A DNA stretch of 64,000 nt from Sutcliffiella halmapala (GTDB lineage: Bacteria > Bacillota > Bacilli > Bacillales > Bacillaceae_I): the NCBI RefSeq assembly GCF_002019665.1, contig NZ_KV917375.1, positions 2,237,175-2,301,174 on the forward strand, in the 5' to 3' direction. Made by a program: the position numbers and the translations under genes. The notes beneath the pieces were generated by a model. It was given only the letters and a program-made list of their open reading frames with translations, made no database searches and was not told the origin of the DNA. How positions within the stretch are numbered: position 1 is the first letter of the stretch; each line of letters opens with the position of its first letter. Of the stretch, positions 45,295 to 53,263 are shown piece by piece.

Positions 45295-46275
45295 TTATTG
45301 ATCTGCAGGATAAACTAACCCGATTTGCTTTCTTATTTCATCCAATATCGTATGTGTTATTAGTGAGTGTTTATGTGAGTTTGCAGTGGATTCGAATTGG
45401 CCATTTTGTACAAGATTCATAAATTCCGCTGCTTCATAATACATAGAAGCGTGATTTTGTTCCACTGAAATATCTTCAATCGTTCCATCCTTATACAGAA
45501 TTTGTACCTTTTCAGGAGTATGGATCTTATCAATGATAATCGTTCCATCTTCACCTTGAATTTCAGTTGATGTATAGGAGTTTGCTATTTTTGAGTGCGT
45601 TACAACCGCATCCATTTTATTGTATTGGAAAAGAACACTACCTTGGCCATCCACACCAGATTCTAACATAATAGCATTTCCCTTTATCGTATTAGGAGCC
45701 CCAAATAGTACGACCATTGGATAGATCGTATATATACCGATATCCATGAGAGAGCCATTCGAAAATTCAGGTTTGAATGCATTAAGTACAATACCTTCTT
45801 TGTATTTATCATAACGAGAGGAATATTGACAATAGCTTGCAATATATCTTCTAACTTCACCAATTTTATGTAAATTTTCTTGGATAGATATAAAGTTTGG
45901 CAATAAGGTCGATTTTAATGCTTCCATCAAAACAACATTATGTTTTTTAGCCACATCTACCATTTCTTGAAGGTCTTTTGCATTGGAAGTTATTGGTTTT
46001 TCACATAATACATGCTTGCCATTTTTCATGCAAAGAATGGCTTGTTCTTTATGTAATGAATTAGGAGTAGCGATGTAAACAGCTTCAAAATCTTTACTTG
46101 CTGCAAATGCTTCAAGATTTGTCTCGATATGTTCAACATTAAATTTTCTTGCAAATTCACTAGCCCGCTCTTCTGTTCGAGAATAGACTGTTGTGAGCGA
46201 AAATCCTTTAATCTCTTGTGCGGCTTCAATAAATCGTTCCGTTATCCAGTTGGTTCCAATAATACCGAATTTCAA
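45295..46275 (-). CDS. Gfo/Idh/MocA-family NAD(P)-dependent oxidoreductase
   Basis: 326 residues. Rossmann start MKFGIIGTNWITE, the family motif CEKPITSN (Lys in the active site) and an H-x-D/N-type region (GSLMDIGIYTIYP). The GxN in place of GxG at the nucleotide loop (GIIGTNW) is common in this branch. It probably oxidises or reduces a sugar or cyclitol; the substrate is unknown. The start is TTG 46275 with AAAGGGG upstream. A 130-nt structured, terminated RNA lies immediately upstream, so it may be under attenuation control. Confidence 0.85.
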   Translation of the reverse strand: MKFGIIGTNWITERFIEAAQEIKGFSLTTVYSRTEERASEFARKFNVEHIETNLEAFAASKDFEAVYIATPNSLHKEQAILCMKNGKHVLCEKPITSNAKDLQEMVDVAKKHNVVLMEALKSTLLPNFISIQENLHKIGEVRRYIASYCQYSSRYDKYKEGIVLNAFKPEFSNGSLMDIGIYTIYPMVVLFGAPNTIKGNAIMLESGVDGQGSVLFQYNKMDAVVTHSKIANSYTSTEIQGEDGTIIIDKIHTPEKVQILYKDGTIEDISVEQNHASMYYEAAEFMNLVQNGQFESTANSHKHSLITHTILDEIRKQIGLVYPADQ

Positions 46276-46320
46276 TATGGACGTCCCCTTTATCTAAATG
46301 ATTGTTTTCATTATTATAGC

Positions 46321-46361
46321 AAAAAAAATAAAAAAAGAAGACACCTACAATAGGTGTCTTC
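46321..46361 (-). terminator. Terminator ending the leader RNA
   Basis: Perfect 11-bp stem GAAGACACCTA/TAGGTGTCTTC with a 3-nt loop, then TTTTTTTATTTTTTTT in the minus-strand direction. It lies upstream of a gene, not after one. Confidence 0.88.
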
Positions 46362-46452
46362 CTTGCGTATTGAGGCGATAATCTGCATGACCACATTCAT
46401 GCATTGCTTAAAAAGCGTGAAAATCGACTTACACAATTCAGCTCATCGCTCA
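46321..46452 (-). ncRNA. Candidate structured leader RNA or small RNA upstream of the Gfo/Idh gene
   Basis: About 130 nt on the minus strand, starting after an extended -10 promoter. A long-range stem TTGAG-CGAT/ATCG-C-CTCAA with one bulged C (46443-46453 with 46370-46379) closes a domain containing the hairpin GCATGA-ATGTGG-TCATGC (46385-46402) and a GTG...CAC pairing. An 11-bp terminator with a 16-nt U-rich tail follows. The downstream gene begins 45 nt later. I do not recognise any Rfam riboswitch. Confidence 0.55.
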
Positions 46453-46455
46453 ATT

Positions 46456-46484
46456 ACTATAACATAAGCGACATTATATTACAA
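46456..46484 (-). promoter_or_regulatory. Promoter of the leader RNA
   Basis: Minus strand TTGTAA (46479-46484), 17 nt, TATAGT (46456-46461) with an extended -10 TG one base upstream. Confidence 0.6.
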
Positions 46485-46649
46485 CAAAAAATTATAAATT
46501 AATCCTATTAATTCTAGCTAAAACAAGTGACAAATCTATAAAAAAAGTAAAAAATAAGAAATTCTCCTAATAATAAAGGTATAATGTATAAAGAGTTATG
46601 ATAGTTACAACCATCAGAGTGATGATGAAATATGTCAGGAGAGAGTAAG

Positions 46650-47786
46650 ATGCGTAAGTTTTTAACCGAAAATCAACAAGAAATGCTGCAACTATTAGAA
46701 AGGATTGTGAATGTTGATAGTGGCTCTTTTATTAAAGAAGGCGTGGATAAAGTAGGCTCTATTTTAATGAAAGAATATCGAGCTCTTGGTTTTTCCATTC
46801 AAGAAATACAAGAACAAGAATACGGAAATCATTTAATCATCCAACATCCACAAGCTAAAAATCCCCAAATCATTATTATTGCCCACATGGATACAGTATT
46901 TCCAGCAGGTACGGTGAAAGATCGTCCATTTAAAATGGTCGGCAACCGCGCATATGGACCAGGTGTTATTGATATGAAGGCAAGTCAGATTACTTTACTT
47001 TATGCAATGAAAGCTTTAATTAAAAGTCATACAAAAGCATACAGAAACGTAGTAATCGTTTTGAATAGTGACGAAGAAATTGGTTCGCCAACATCAAAAG
47101 ATCTAATAGAGCAAAAAGCAAAGGGAATGAAATATGCGTTAATCATGGAGCCAGCAAGAAAAGATGGCTCGCTTGTAACCGCTAGAAGAGGAAAGGGGCA
47201 TTATACCTTAAGCGTAAAAGGAAGAGCAGCTCATTCTGGAATTGAACCGGAAAAAGGAAGAAGTGCTATTGAGGAATTAGCATATAAAATTATCCGACTA
47301 CATGATCTAACAGATCATGAACAGGGGATTAGTGTGAATGTCGGTTTAATTGAAGGCGGTTCATCTGTAAATACTGTTTCAGACACAGCGGTGGCGGAAG
47401 TCGATATTAGAATTTCAGAGCGTGAACAAGCAAGCCGTATGGAAGCAAGAATAGAAAAGATTTGTGCATCTACGGATGTAAAAGGAACCGAAATTCATTT
47501 AGAGGGGAAAATGAATCGTCTGCCAATGGAAAAGAATGCACAAACTACATCACTTCTTCATTTAATCGAAGATGTTGGAGAGAAAATAGGAATTGAAGTG
47601 ACAGATACGGCAACAGGTGGGGGGTCAGATGCTTCATTTACTGCTGCGATGGGGGTAGCAACAATTGACGGCATGGGTCCAGTTGGAGGAAATGCTCATA
47701 GTGATGCTGAATATTTAGAAATCCCTTCTTTAACTGAACGTACGGAATTATTAGCAAAAACAATTGAAAAGCTAGCAACTACCTAA
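46650..47786 (+). CDS. M20-family metallopeptidase (carboxypeptidase G2/ArgE-like)
   Basis: 378 residues with the two-zinc M20 site: HMDTVFPAGT, GPGVIDMKASQ, the Glu pair in LNSDEEIGSP, MEPARKDGS and the final His in GGNAHSDAEY. The central dimerisation domain begins at RRGKGHYTLSVKGRAAHSG. It could be a carboxypeptidase or an acyl-amino-acid deacylase; it sits just before the arginine operon but is separated from it by a terminator and the ARG-box promoter. ArgJ makes an ArgE unnecessary. ATG 46650 has AGGAGAG 6 nt upstream. Confidence 0.87.
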   Translation: MRKFLTENQQEMLQLLERIVNVDSGSFIKEGVDKVGSILMKEYRALGFSIQEIQEQEYGNHLIIQHPQAKNPQIIIIAHMDTVFPAGTVKDRPFKMVGNRAYGPGVIDMKASQITLLYAMKALIKSHTKAYRNVVIVLNSDEEIGSPTSKDLIEQKAKGMKYALIMEPARKDGSLVTARRGKGHYTLSVKGRAAHSGIEPEKGRSAIEELAYKIIRLHDLTDHEQGISVNVGLIEGGSSVNTVSDTAVAEVDIRISEREQASRMEARIEKICASTDVKGTEIHLEGKMNRLPMEKNAQTTSLLHLIEDVGEKIGIEVTDTATGGGSDASFTAAMGVATIDGMGPVGGNAHSDAEYLEIPSLTERTELLAKTIEKLATT

Positions 47787-47787
47787 T

Positions 47788-47818
47788 AAAAATGCCTCTC
47801 ATTGCAGAGGCATTTTTT
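47788..47818 (+). terminator. Terminator after the M20 peptidase gene
   Basis: Perfect 11-bp stem AAAATGCCTCT/AGAGGCATTTT and a T-run; it isolates the peptidase from the arginine operon. Confidence 0.9.
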
Positions 47819-47833
47819 ATTTGAAAATTTATA

Positions 47834-47868
47834 TTGTATTTTTATTCATCCGAAGTTATAATAATTCA
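47834..47868 (+). promoter_or_regulatory. Arginine operon promoter with two ArgR/AhrC ARG boxes
   Basis: -35 TTGTAT (47834-47839), 17 nt, -10 TATAAT (47857-47862). ARG box 1 TGTATTTTTATTCA (47835-47848) matches TGAATWWWWATTCA in 13 of 14 positions and covers the -35. Box 2 at 47855-47868 (11 of 14) covers the -10. Their centres are 20 nt apart, about two helix turns. This should give arginine-dependent repression. Confidence 0.75.
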
Positions 47869-47896
47869 TATTATAAAGAAACAGAAAGGATGGATG

Positions 47897-48937
47897 ATGT
47901 TGAACGTTGGAATCATTGGAGCAAATGGATATAGTGGGGTGGAACTAATTAGGCTATTAATTCAACATCCCCATATTCAATTAAACTATCTTGCATCACA
48001 TTCCTCGAGTGGAAAGCTTATGAAAGAGCAATACCCTCATTTACAAGGTGTTGTAGAACATAAAATTGAAGAAATTAATATAGAAGAAGCAGCTAAAGTA
48101 ACAGAGTTAATGTTTTTTGCAACCCCATCTGGAATTTCAAAAGACTTAATTCCGAGATTAATAGACCAAGGTGTTACATGTATAGACCTTTCTGGTGATT
48201 TCAGATTAAAAAAGGAAGGTTTATACGAAAAGTGGTATAAACATACGCCAGCATCTACCTCATATTTAGAAAAAGCTACCTATGGCTTACCAGAACTTTT
48301 CCATAAAGAAATAAAAGGTGCTTCGTTAATTGCTAATCCCGGTTGTTATCCTACTGCATCCTTACTCGGGCTTGCACCAGTGTTAAAAAGCAAATGGATT
48401 CAATCGAAATCCATAGTAATTGACGGCAAATCAGGAGTATCCGGAGCGGGAAGAAAAGCCTCTTTAGGAACACACTACGGTGAGATAAATGAAAATTTGA
48501 AAGCTTATAAGTTAGGAGAACATCAACATATTCCAGAAATCGAACAAATCATTTCTGAACTTACATATTCTGATGATCCTATTACATTCACAACTCATCT
48601 CGTACCGATGACAAGAGGGATTATGTGTACGATTTATGCCGACCTAATCGAGCCAGTTTCAACAGAAGATGTGTTAACTATGTATCAAGAATTTTACCAA
48701 GATAACTATTTTGTGAGAATTAGACCATTGAATACATGGCCAGCAACGAAAGAAGTGTTCGGATCGAACTTTTGTGATATTGGTGTAAAGGTGGACGAAA
48801 GAACGAATAAACTTATTATCGTCTCTGTTATCGATAATGTTGTAAAGGGTGCAGCGGGGCAAGCAGTTCAAAATATGAACATATTAAAAGGCTGGTCAGA
48901 AGAAACAGGACTTACATTGAGTCCAGTATATCCATGA
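47897..48937 (+). CDS. argC: N-acetyl-gamma-glutamyl-phosphate reductase
   Basis: 346 residues: Rossmann GIIGANGYSGVELIRLL, active-site Cys in NPGCYPTA (near 148), and GKSGVSGAGRK. It is the third step of arginine synthesis, reducing N-acetylglutamyl phosphate with NADPH. ATG 47897 (or TTG 47900) has AAAGGA at suitable distance; longer frames have none. It is the first gene of the operon, 35 nt after the predicted -10 element. Confidence 0.95.
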   Translation: MLNVGIIGANGYSGVELIRLLIQHPHIQLNYLASHSSSGKLMKEQYPHLQGVVEHKIEEINIEEAAKVTELMFFATPSGISKDLIPRLIDQGVTCIDLSGDFRLKKEGLYEKWYKHTPASTSYLEKATYGLPELFHKEIKGASLIANPGCYPTASLLGLAPVLKSKWIQSKSIVIDGKSGVSGAGRKASLGTHYGEINENLKAYKLGEHQHIPEIEQIISELTYSDDPITFTTHLVPMTRGIMCTIYADLIEPVSTEDVLTMYQEFYQDNYFVRIRPLNTWPATKEVFGSNFCDIGVKVDERTNKLIIVSVIDNVVKGAAGQAVQNMNILKGWSEETGLTLSPVYP

Positions 48938-48953
48938 CGAAAGGGCGGAAAAT

Positions 48954-50195
48954 ATGAACGCACATGTAATTACAAACATAAAGAATCAATGGGCAAAGGT
49001 GGAGGGTGGAAACATCTGCACCCCTAAAGGATTTACAGCTGGTGGATTACATTGTGGAATTAAGCGAAAAAGAAAGGACTTAGGATGGATCTATTGTACA
49101 GTTCCTGCCAATGCTGCGGCTGTTTATACGACAAATCTATTTCAAGCACCTCCATTAAAAGTAACGCAAGAAAGCCTAAAAAGTAATGGAATATTACAAG
49201 GGCTAATTGTTAATTCAGGAAATGCCAATTCTTGTACTGGTGAAGAAGGAATGCAACATGCTTATAACATGAGAAATACCTTTGCGGAACAATTCAATAT
49301 TGCACAAGAAGATGTTGGCGTGATTTCTACAGGGGTAATTGGGGAGCAGCTACCAATTAACAAAATAATAGAAGGAATCCACAATATCTCCTATGTTCAG
49401 AAGGAAGTGGATGGTCTCGACTTTGAACAGTCCATTTTAACAACGGATACGTTTACAAAGAATGCATGTGTAAAGATGAAGATGAAAAACAAAGAAGTGA
49501 CGATTGCTGGAGCAGCAAAAGGTTCAGGAATGGTTCATCCAAACATGGCTACGATGCTGGGCTTTATTACGACTGATGTGAATATTGATCAAGCAGTTCT
49601 GCAAACAGCTCTCAAATCAGTAACGAAGGAATCATTTAATATGATTACAGTAGACGGGGATACAAGTACCAATGATATGGTTGTTGTGATGGCAAGTGGA
49701 TTAGCTGGGAATGAAGTCTTGATAGGGGAGGATGAAGAATATCAACTTTTTCTTGAAGGCTTAAAAGAAGTATCGCTACACTTAGCAAAACAAATTGCGC
49801 GGGACGGAGAAGGAGCTACGAAATTAATTGAAGTAACAGTAGATGGAGCTTTAACCGATACTGACGCACAAACTATCGCGAAAACTATCGTTGGCTCAAG
49901 TCTTGTAAAAACAGCAATATTTGGAGAAGACGCAAACTGGGGAAGAATTGTTTCGGCTGTTGGCTATAGTGGTGTTCAATTAAATCCCAATTTAATCACT
50001 GTGGCAATCGGCCCAATTAAGGTTGTGGAAAATGGGTTACCACTTGTTTTTTCAGAAGCAAATGCAAAAGTATATTTGGAAAATGAAGAGATTAAGATTT
50101 ATGTCCACATTGGTGCAGGTAATGCAATGGCTACAGCGTGGGGCTGTGACTTATCTTATGATTACGTTCGTATCAATGCTTCTTATCGAACTTAA
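48954..50195 (+). CDS. argJ: Bifunctional ornithine acetyltransferase / N-acetylglutamate synthase
   Basis: 413 residues. The self-cleavage site is in GSGMVHPNMATMLGF, between Ala and Thr near residue 198; the Thr becomes the N-terminal nucleophile of the beta chain. It transfers acetyl from N-acetylornithine to glutamate, so the pathway is cyclic and no ArgE is needed. Whether it is bifunctional cannot be told from sequence. It lies 16 nt after argC with a GGGCGG site. Confidence 0.95.
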   Translation: MNAHVITNIKNQWAKVEGGNICTPKGFTAGGLHCGIKRKRKDLGWIYCTVPANAAAVYTTNLFQAPPLKVTQESLKSNGILQGLIVNSGNANSCTGEEGMQHAYNMRNTFAEQFNIAQEDVGVISTGVIGEQLPINKIIEGIHNISYVQKEVDGLDFEQSILTTDTFTKNACVKMKMKNKEVTIAGAAKGSGMVHPNMATMLGFITTDVNIDQAVLQTALKSVTKESFNMITVDGDTSTNDMVVVMASGLAGNEVLIGEDEEYQLFLEGLKEVSLHLAKQIARDGEGATKLIEVTVDGALTDTDAQTIAKTIVGSSLVKTAIFGEDANWGRIVSAVGYSGVQLNPNLITVAIGPIKVVENGLPLVFSEANAKVYLENEEIKIYVHIGAGNAMATAWGCDLSYDYVRINASYRT

Positions 50196-50209
50196 AAGGG
50201 GGAGAGGAA

Positions 50210-51004
50210 TTGAACTATCTCATAGTTAAATGTGGAGGCAGTATTATTAGCAAACTACCTGCTTCTTTTTATACAGATCTAGTTGAAGTCAAACGAAAAG
50301 GTACAGTTCATCCGATTATCGTGCATGGTGGGGGTCCTAATATTTCTTCTTTATTACATGCAATGAATATTGAGACCACCTTTGTAAATGGACTAAGAAA
50401 AACTACGGAACAAGTGTTAGAGGTAGTAGAAATGGTATTATCAGGAAGTGTGAATAAGCAACTTGTTCGGCAAATCATGCAAGCTGGTGGTACTGGTTTC
50501 GGTCTAAGTGGAGTAGATGGAATGCTTTTGGAGGCAAAATCAGTTGAAAATGTAGCAGATCTTGGATTAGTGGGAGAGGTTGTTAATGTGAATAAAGACA
50601 TACTTCTACAGATAATGGAAAAAGAAATGATTCCTGTCATATCTCCAGTAGCAGTAGATAAATTTGGTCAAAATTATAATATCAATGCGGATATGGCAGC
50701 CTCAGCAATTGCCAAAAGCTTACAAGGGTCGCTTTGTATGATTACAGACGTAGATGGAGTTTTATTGGATACGGAGATCGTTCATACTCTATCAGATAAA
50801 AAGGCGACTAGCTTAATAGAAAATAATAAAATTACAGGTGGAATGATACCAAAAGTGAAAGCAGCTTTTGATTGTTTAGCAGAAGGAGTCGCAGAAGTTG
50901 CAATTATTAATGGAGCGAAAGAGCATGCCCTATTGCAGTTTGTCGAAGGAAATTCAGTAGGTACTATCCTGTACTTAGAGGAGGCTATCGAGCAAATTGG
51001 CTAA
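50210..51004 (+). CDS. argB: Acetylglutamate kinase
   Basis: 264 residues of the amino-acid-kinase fold: IVKCGGSI at the N-terminus, HGGGPNI for the glutamate site, NINADMAASAIA, and TDVDGVL followed by GGMIPKV for ATP. It phosphorylates N-acetylglutamate. It lacks the N-terminal helix of the arginine-sensitive hexameric kinases, so it is probably not feedback inhibited. TTG start with GGGGGAGAGG upstream. Confidence 0.95.
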   Translation: MNYLIVKCGGSIISKLPASFYTDLVEVKRKGTVHPIIVHGGGPNISSLLHAMNIETTFVNGLRKTTEQVLEVVEMVLSGSVNKQLVRQIMQAGGTGFGLSGVDGMLLEAKSVENVADLGLVGEVVNVNKDILLQIMEKEMIPVISPVAVDKFGQNYNINADMAASAIAKSLQGSLCMITDVDGVLLDTEIVHTLSDKKATSLIENNKITGGMIPKVKAAFDCLAEGVAEVAIINGAKEHALLQFVEGNSVGTILYLEEAIEQIG

Positions 51005-52184
51005 ATCAATCATAAGTCAACCCACTATTATGAATACATATCGACGGTTCCCGATTACATTTAAAAAAGGAAATGGGAGTAAAATTTGGGACGAAAATGA
51101 AACGGAATATCTTGATTTTACATCTGGTATTGCAACTTGTAATCTAGGGCATGTTCCGGAAAAGGTAAAGCAAGCAATCGAAGCTCAGCTTGCTAATCTC
51201 TGGCATACATCTAATCTATTTCATATAAAGAAACAGGAAGACCTTGGGGTTCTGTTGACAGAAAATTCGTGTTTTGATCAAGTGTTTTTCTGTAATAGTG
51301 GCGCCGAGGCGAACGAAGCAGCGATAAAGTTAGTGCGTGCTTATGTTGTCTCTCAAAACAAAACCAATCCTCTAATCGTAACTTTTCATCAATCTTTTCA
51401 TGGCAGAACCCTCGCAACTGTTTCTGCTACAGGGCAAGAGAAGATAAAAGCGGGCTTTGAGCCATTACTACAGGGTTTTATTCATTTGGAGTTCAACGAT
51501 TTCCACTCGCTGAAAATGCTAGCTGATATTTCACCAAGTGCAGTTATGTTGGAACTTGTCCAAGGTGAAGGTGGTGTGATACCTGCTGATCAGAAATGGG
51601 TCGATGAATTAGTGAAAATATGTAAACAAAAAGAGATTTTACTAGTCGTAGATGAGGTTCAAACTGGTATGGGGAGAACGGGTAGCTTGTTTGCGTATGA
51701 ACAATATGGAATCAAACCTGACATTATGACGCTGGCAAAGGGCTTAGGCTCTGGTTTTCCGATAGGAGCAATGTTGGCAAAGGGAAATGTGGGAGATGCT
51801 TTTCAACCAGGAAGTCATGGAAGTACATTCGGCGGTAATCCATTAGCATCTACAGCGGGACTCGCCACTCTACAAGAAATGATTACTTCCACTGTTTTGG
51901 AAAATAGTGAGAAAATGAGTAGTATCTTGTTTGCTAAATTAAGAGAGTTACAAGAAAACTATTCGTTTATCAAAGCAGTTCGGGGGAAAGGTCTATTAAT
52001 TGGTATGGAAATTAAGGGGGATGCCACAAAGGCTGTAGAATTAGCCTTACAAGAAAAACTCCTTATACTTACGGCAGGACCGAACGTCATCCGTTTCTTG
52101 CCACCATTAACGGTATCTAAGAATGAGATTGAAGAGTTTGAAGCTAAATTTATCAAGGTGTTAGAACAGTTAAAGGAGGATTGA
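50997..52184 (+). CDS. argD: Acetylornithine aminotransferase
   Basis: 395 residues, PLP fold-type I: FCNSGAEANEAAIKL, SFHGRT, VVDEVQTGMGRTG, the PLP Lys in TLAKGLGSGFP, and GSHGSTFGGNPLA. It transfers an amino group from glutamate to N-acetylglutamate semialdehyde. The TTG at 50997 overlaps argB by 8 nt; AGGAGG is 11 nt upstream, so translation is coupled. Confidence 0.95.
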   Translation: MAKSIISQPTIMNTYRRFPITFKKGNGSKIWDENETEYLDFTSGIATCNLGHVPEKVKQAIEAQLANLWHTSNLFHIKKQEDLGVLLTENSCFDQVFFCNSGAEANEAAIKLVRAYVVSQNKTNPLIVTFHQSFHGRTLATVSATGQEKIKAGFEPLLQGFIHLEFNDFHSLKMLADISPSAVMLELVQGEGGVIPADQKWVDELVKICKQKEILLVVDEVQTGMGRTGSLFAYEQYGIKPDIMTLAKGLGSGFPIGAMLAKGNVGDAFQPGSHGSTFGGNPLASTAGLATLQEMITSTVLENSEKMSSILFAKLRELQENYSFIKAVRGKGLLIGMEIKGDATKAVELALQEKLLILTAGPNVIRFLPPLTVSKNEIEEFEAKFIKVLEQLKED

Positions 52185-52186
52185 AC

Positions 52187-53263
52187 ATGGAGAAAGGATA
52201 CTTACTTCTAGAAACAGGCGAAGTTTTCCCAGGGATTTTAACAGGTAATAAAGAGGAGGTAATGGGAGAAGTTGTCTTTAATACGAGCATGACAGGGTAT
52301 CAAGAGATTATGTCAGATCCTTCCTATGCAGGACAAATTATTGTATTTTGCTATCCTCTGATTGGAAATTACGGTGTGAACTCTCATGATTTTGAAGGAG
52401 AAAAAATACATGTACGTGGCATTGTAACAGGGGAATTGTGCACAACTCCAAATCATTATTCACTAGAAGACACTACCGAAAAGCTTATGCAGGAATACAA
52501 AGTTAGTGGACTTTCAGGGGTGGACACTAGAGAATTAGTTAAAACGATTCGAAAACATGGAACAGTGAAAGGAATAATTTCAAATGAAATAAAAGAGATT
52601 CCTACTGAAACCACTACACCTTTTTGGGTAAAAGAAGTATCTACTTTATCCAAAAGAACTTTTGCAAACATAGGACCTCATATTGCTTTACTGGATTATG
52701 GCTATAAAAAGTCGATCCTATCAGCCCTCCAGCAAGTAGGATGTAAAGTAACCTTACTACCTTACAATACTACCTTTGAAGAAGTGAAATCACTAAATCC
52801 TGCTGGAGTTGTCTTTAGCAATGGTCCAGGTAATCCAGAAGCACTAACAGCATACCTTCCAGAAATAAAGAAGATAACTGAAGTTTTCCCATCGTTAGGA
52901 ATTTGTTTAGGCCATCAATTAATTGCACTCGCATACGGGGCATCAACGAATAAACTACGATTTGGACATCGGGGTGGAAATCATCCTGTCAAGGAATTAT
53001 CTACAGGTAAAGTTTTTATTACATCACAAAATCATAGTTATGTTGTGAAAGAAGCGACAATTGATACTTCTCAATTTGACATACTCTATACGAATATCAA
53101 TGACGGGACAATTGAAGGAATACGTCACAAATACTTACCTATTACTGCCGTTCAGTTTCATCCGGAAGCAAATCCTGGTCCACATGATACGACGCATTTA
53201 TTTACAAATTTTATTGAAAGCATAAAAGAAAGCACAGAGGTTTTGACTTATGCCATTAATTAA
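52187..53263 (+). CDS. carA: Carbamoyl-phosphate synthase small subunit (arginine-linked)
   Basis: 358 residues: the N-terminal CPSase domain (GEVVFNTSMTGYQEIMSDPSY) and the class I glutamine amidotransferase domain with Cys in LGICLGHQL, His in VQFHPE and Glu adjacent. It supplies ammonia from glutamine to CarB. ATG 52187 has AAGGAGG 7 nt upstream; the TTG at 52181 is too close. Its place between argD and argF marks it as the arginine-specific enzyme, distinct from the PyrAA type. Confidence 0.95.
   Translation: MEKGYLLLETGEVFPGILTGNKEEVMGEVVFNTSMTGYQEIMSDPSYAGQIIVFCYPLIGNYGVNSHDFEGEKIHVRGIVTGELCTTPNHYSLEDTTEKLMQEYKVSGLSGVDTRELVKTIRKHGTVKGIISNEIKEIPTETTTPFWVKEVSTLSKRTFANIGPHIALLDYGYKKSILSALQQVGCKVTLLPYNTTFEEVKSLNPAGVVFSNGPGNPEALTAYLPEIKKITEVFPSLGICLGHQLIALAYGASTNKLRFGHRGGNHPVKELSTGKVFITSQNHSYVVKEATIDTSQFDILYTNINDGTIEGIRHKYLPITAVQFHPEANPGPHDTTHLFTNFIESIKESTEVLTYAIN

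Larger units (their letters stand above)
46276..46649. other. Divergent interval with a structured leader
   Basis: 374 nt between the Gfo/Idh gene and the M20 peptidase. It holds the candidate leader RNA and its promoter (minus strand) and, on the right, the AT-rich upstream region of the M20 gene, which has no clear promoter. Confidence 0.6.

Noticed and set aside
46337-46452. A plus-strand RNA over the structured region before the M20 gene
   Set aside because: The U-tract and the extended -10 promoter are both on the minus strand; the plus strand has CTTGCG after the hairpin.
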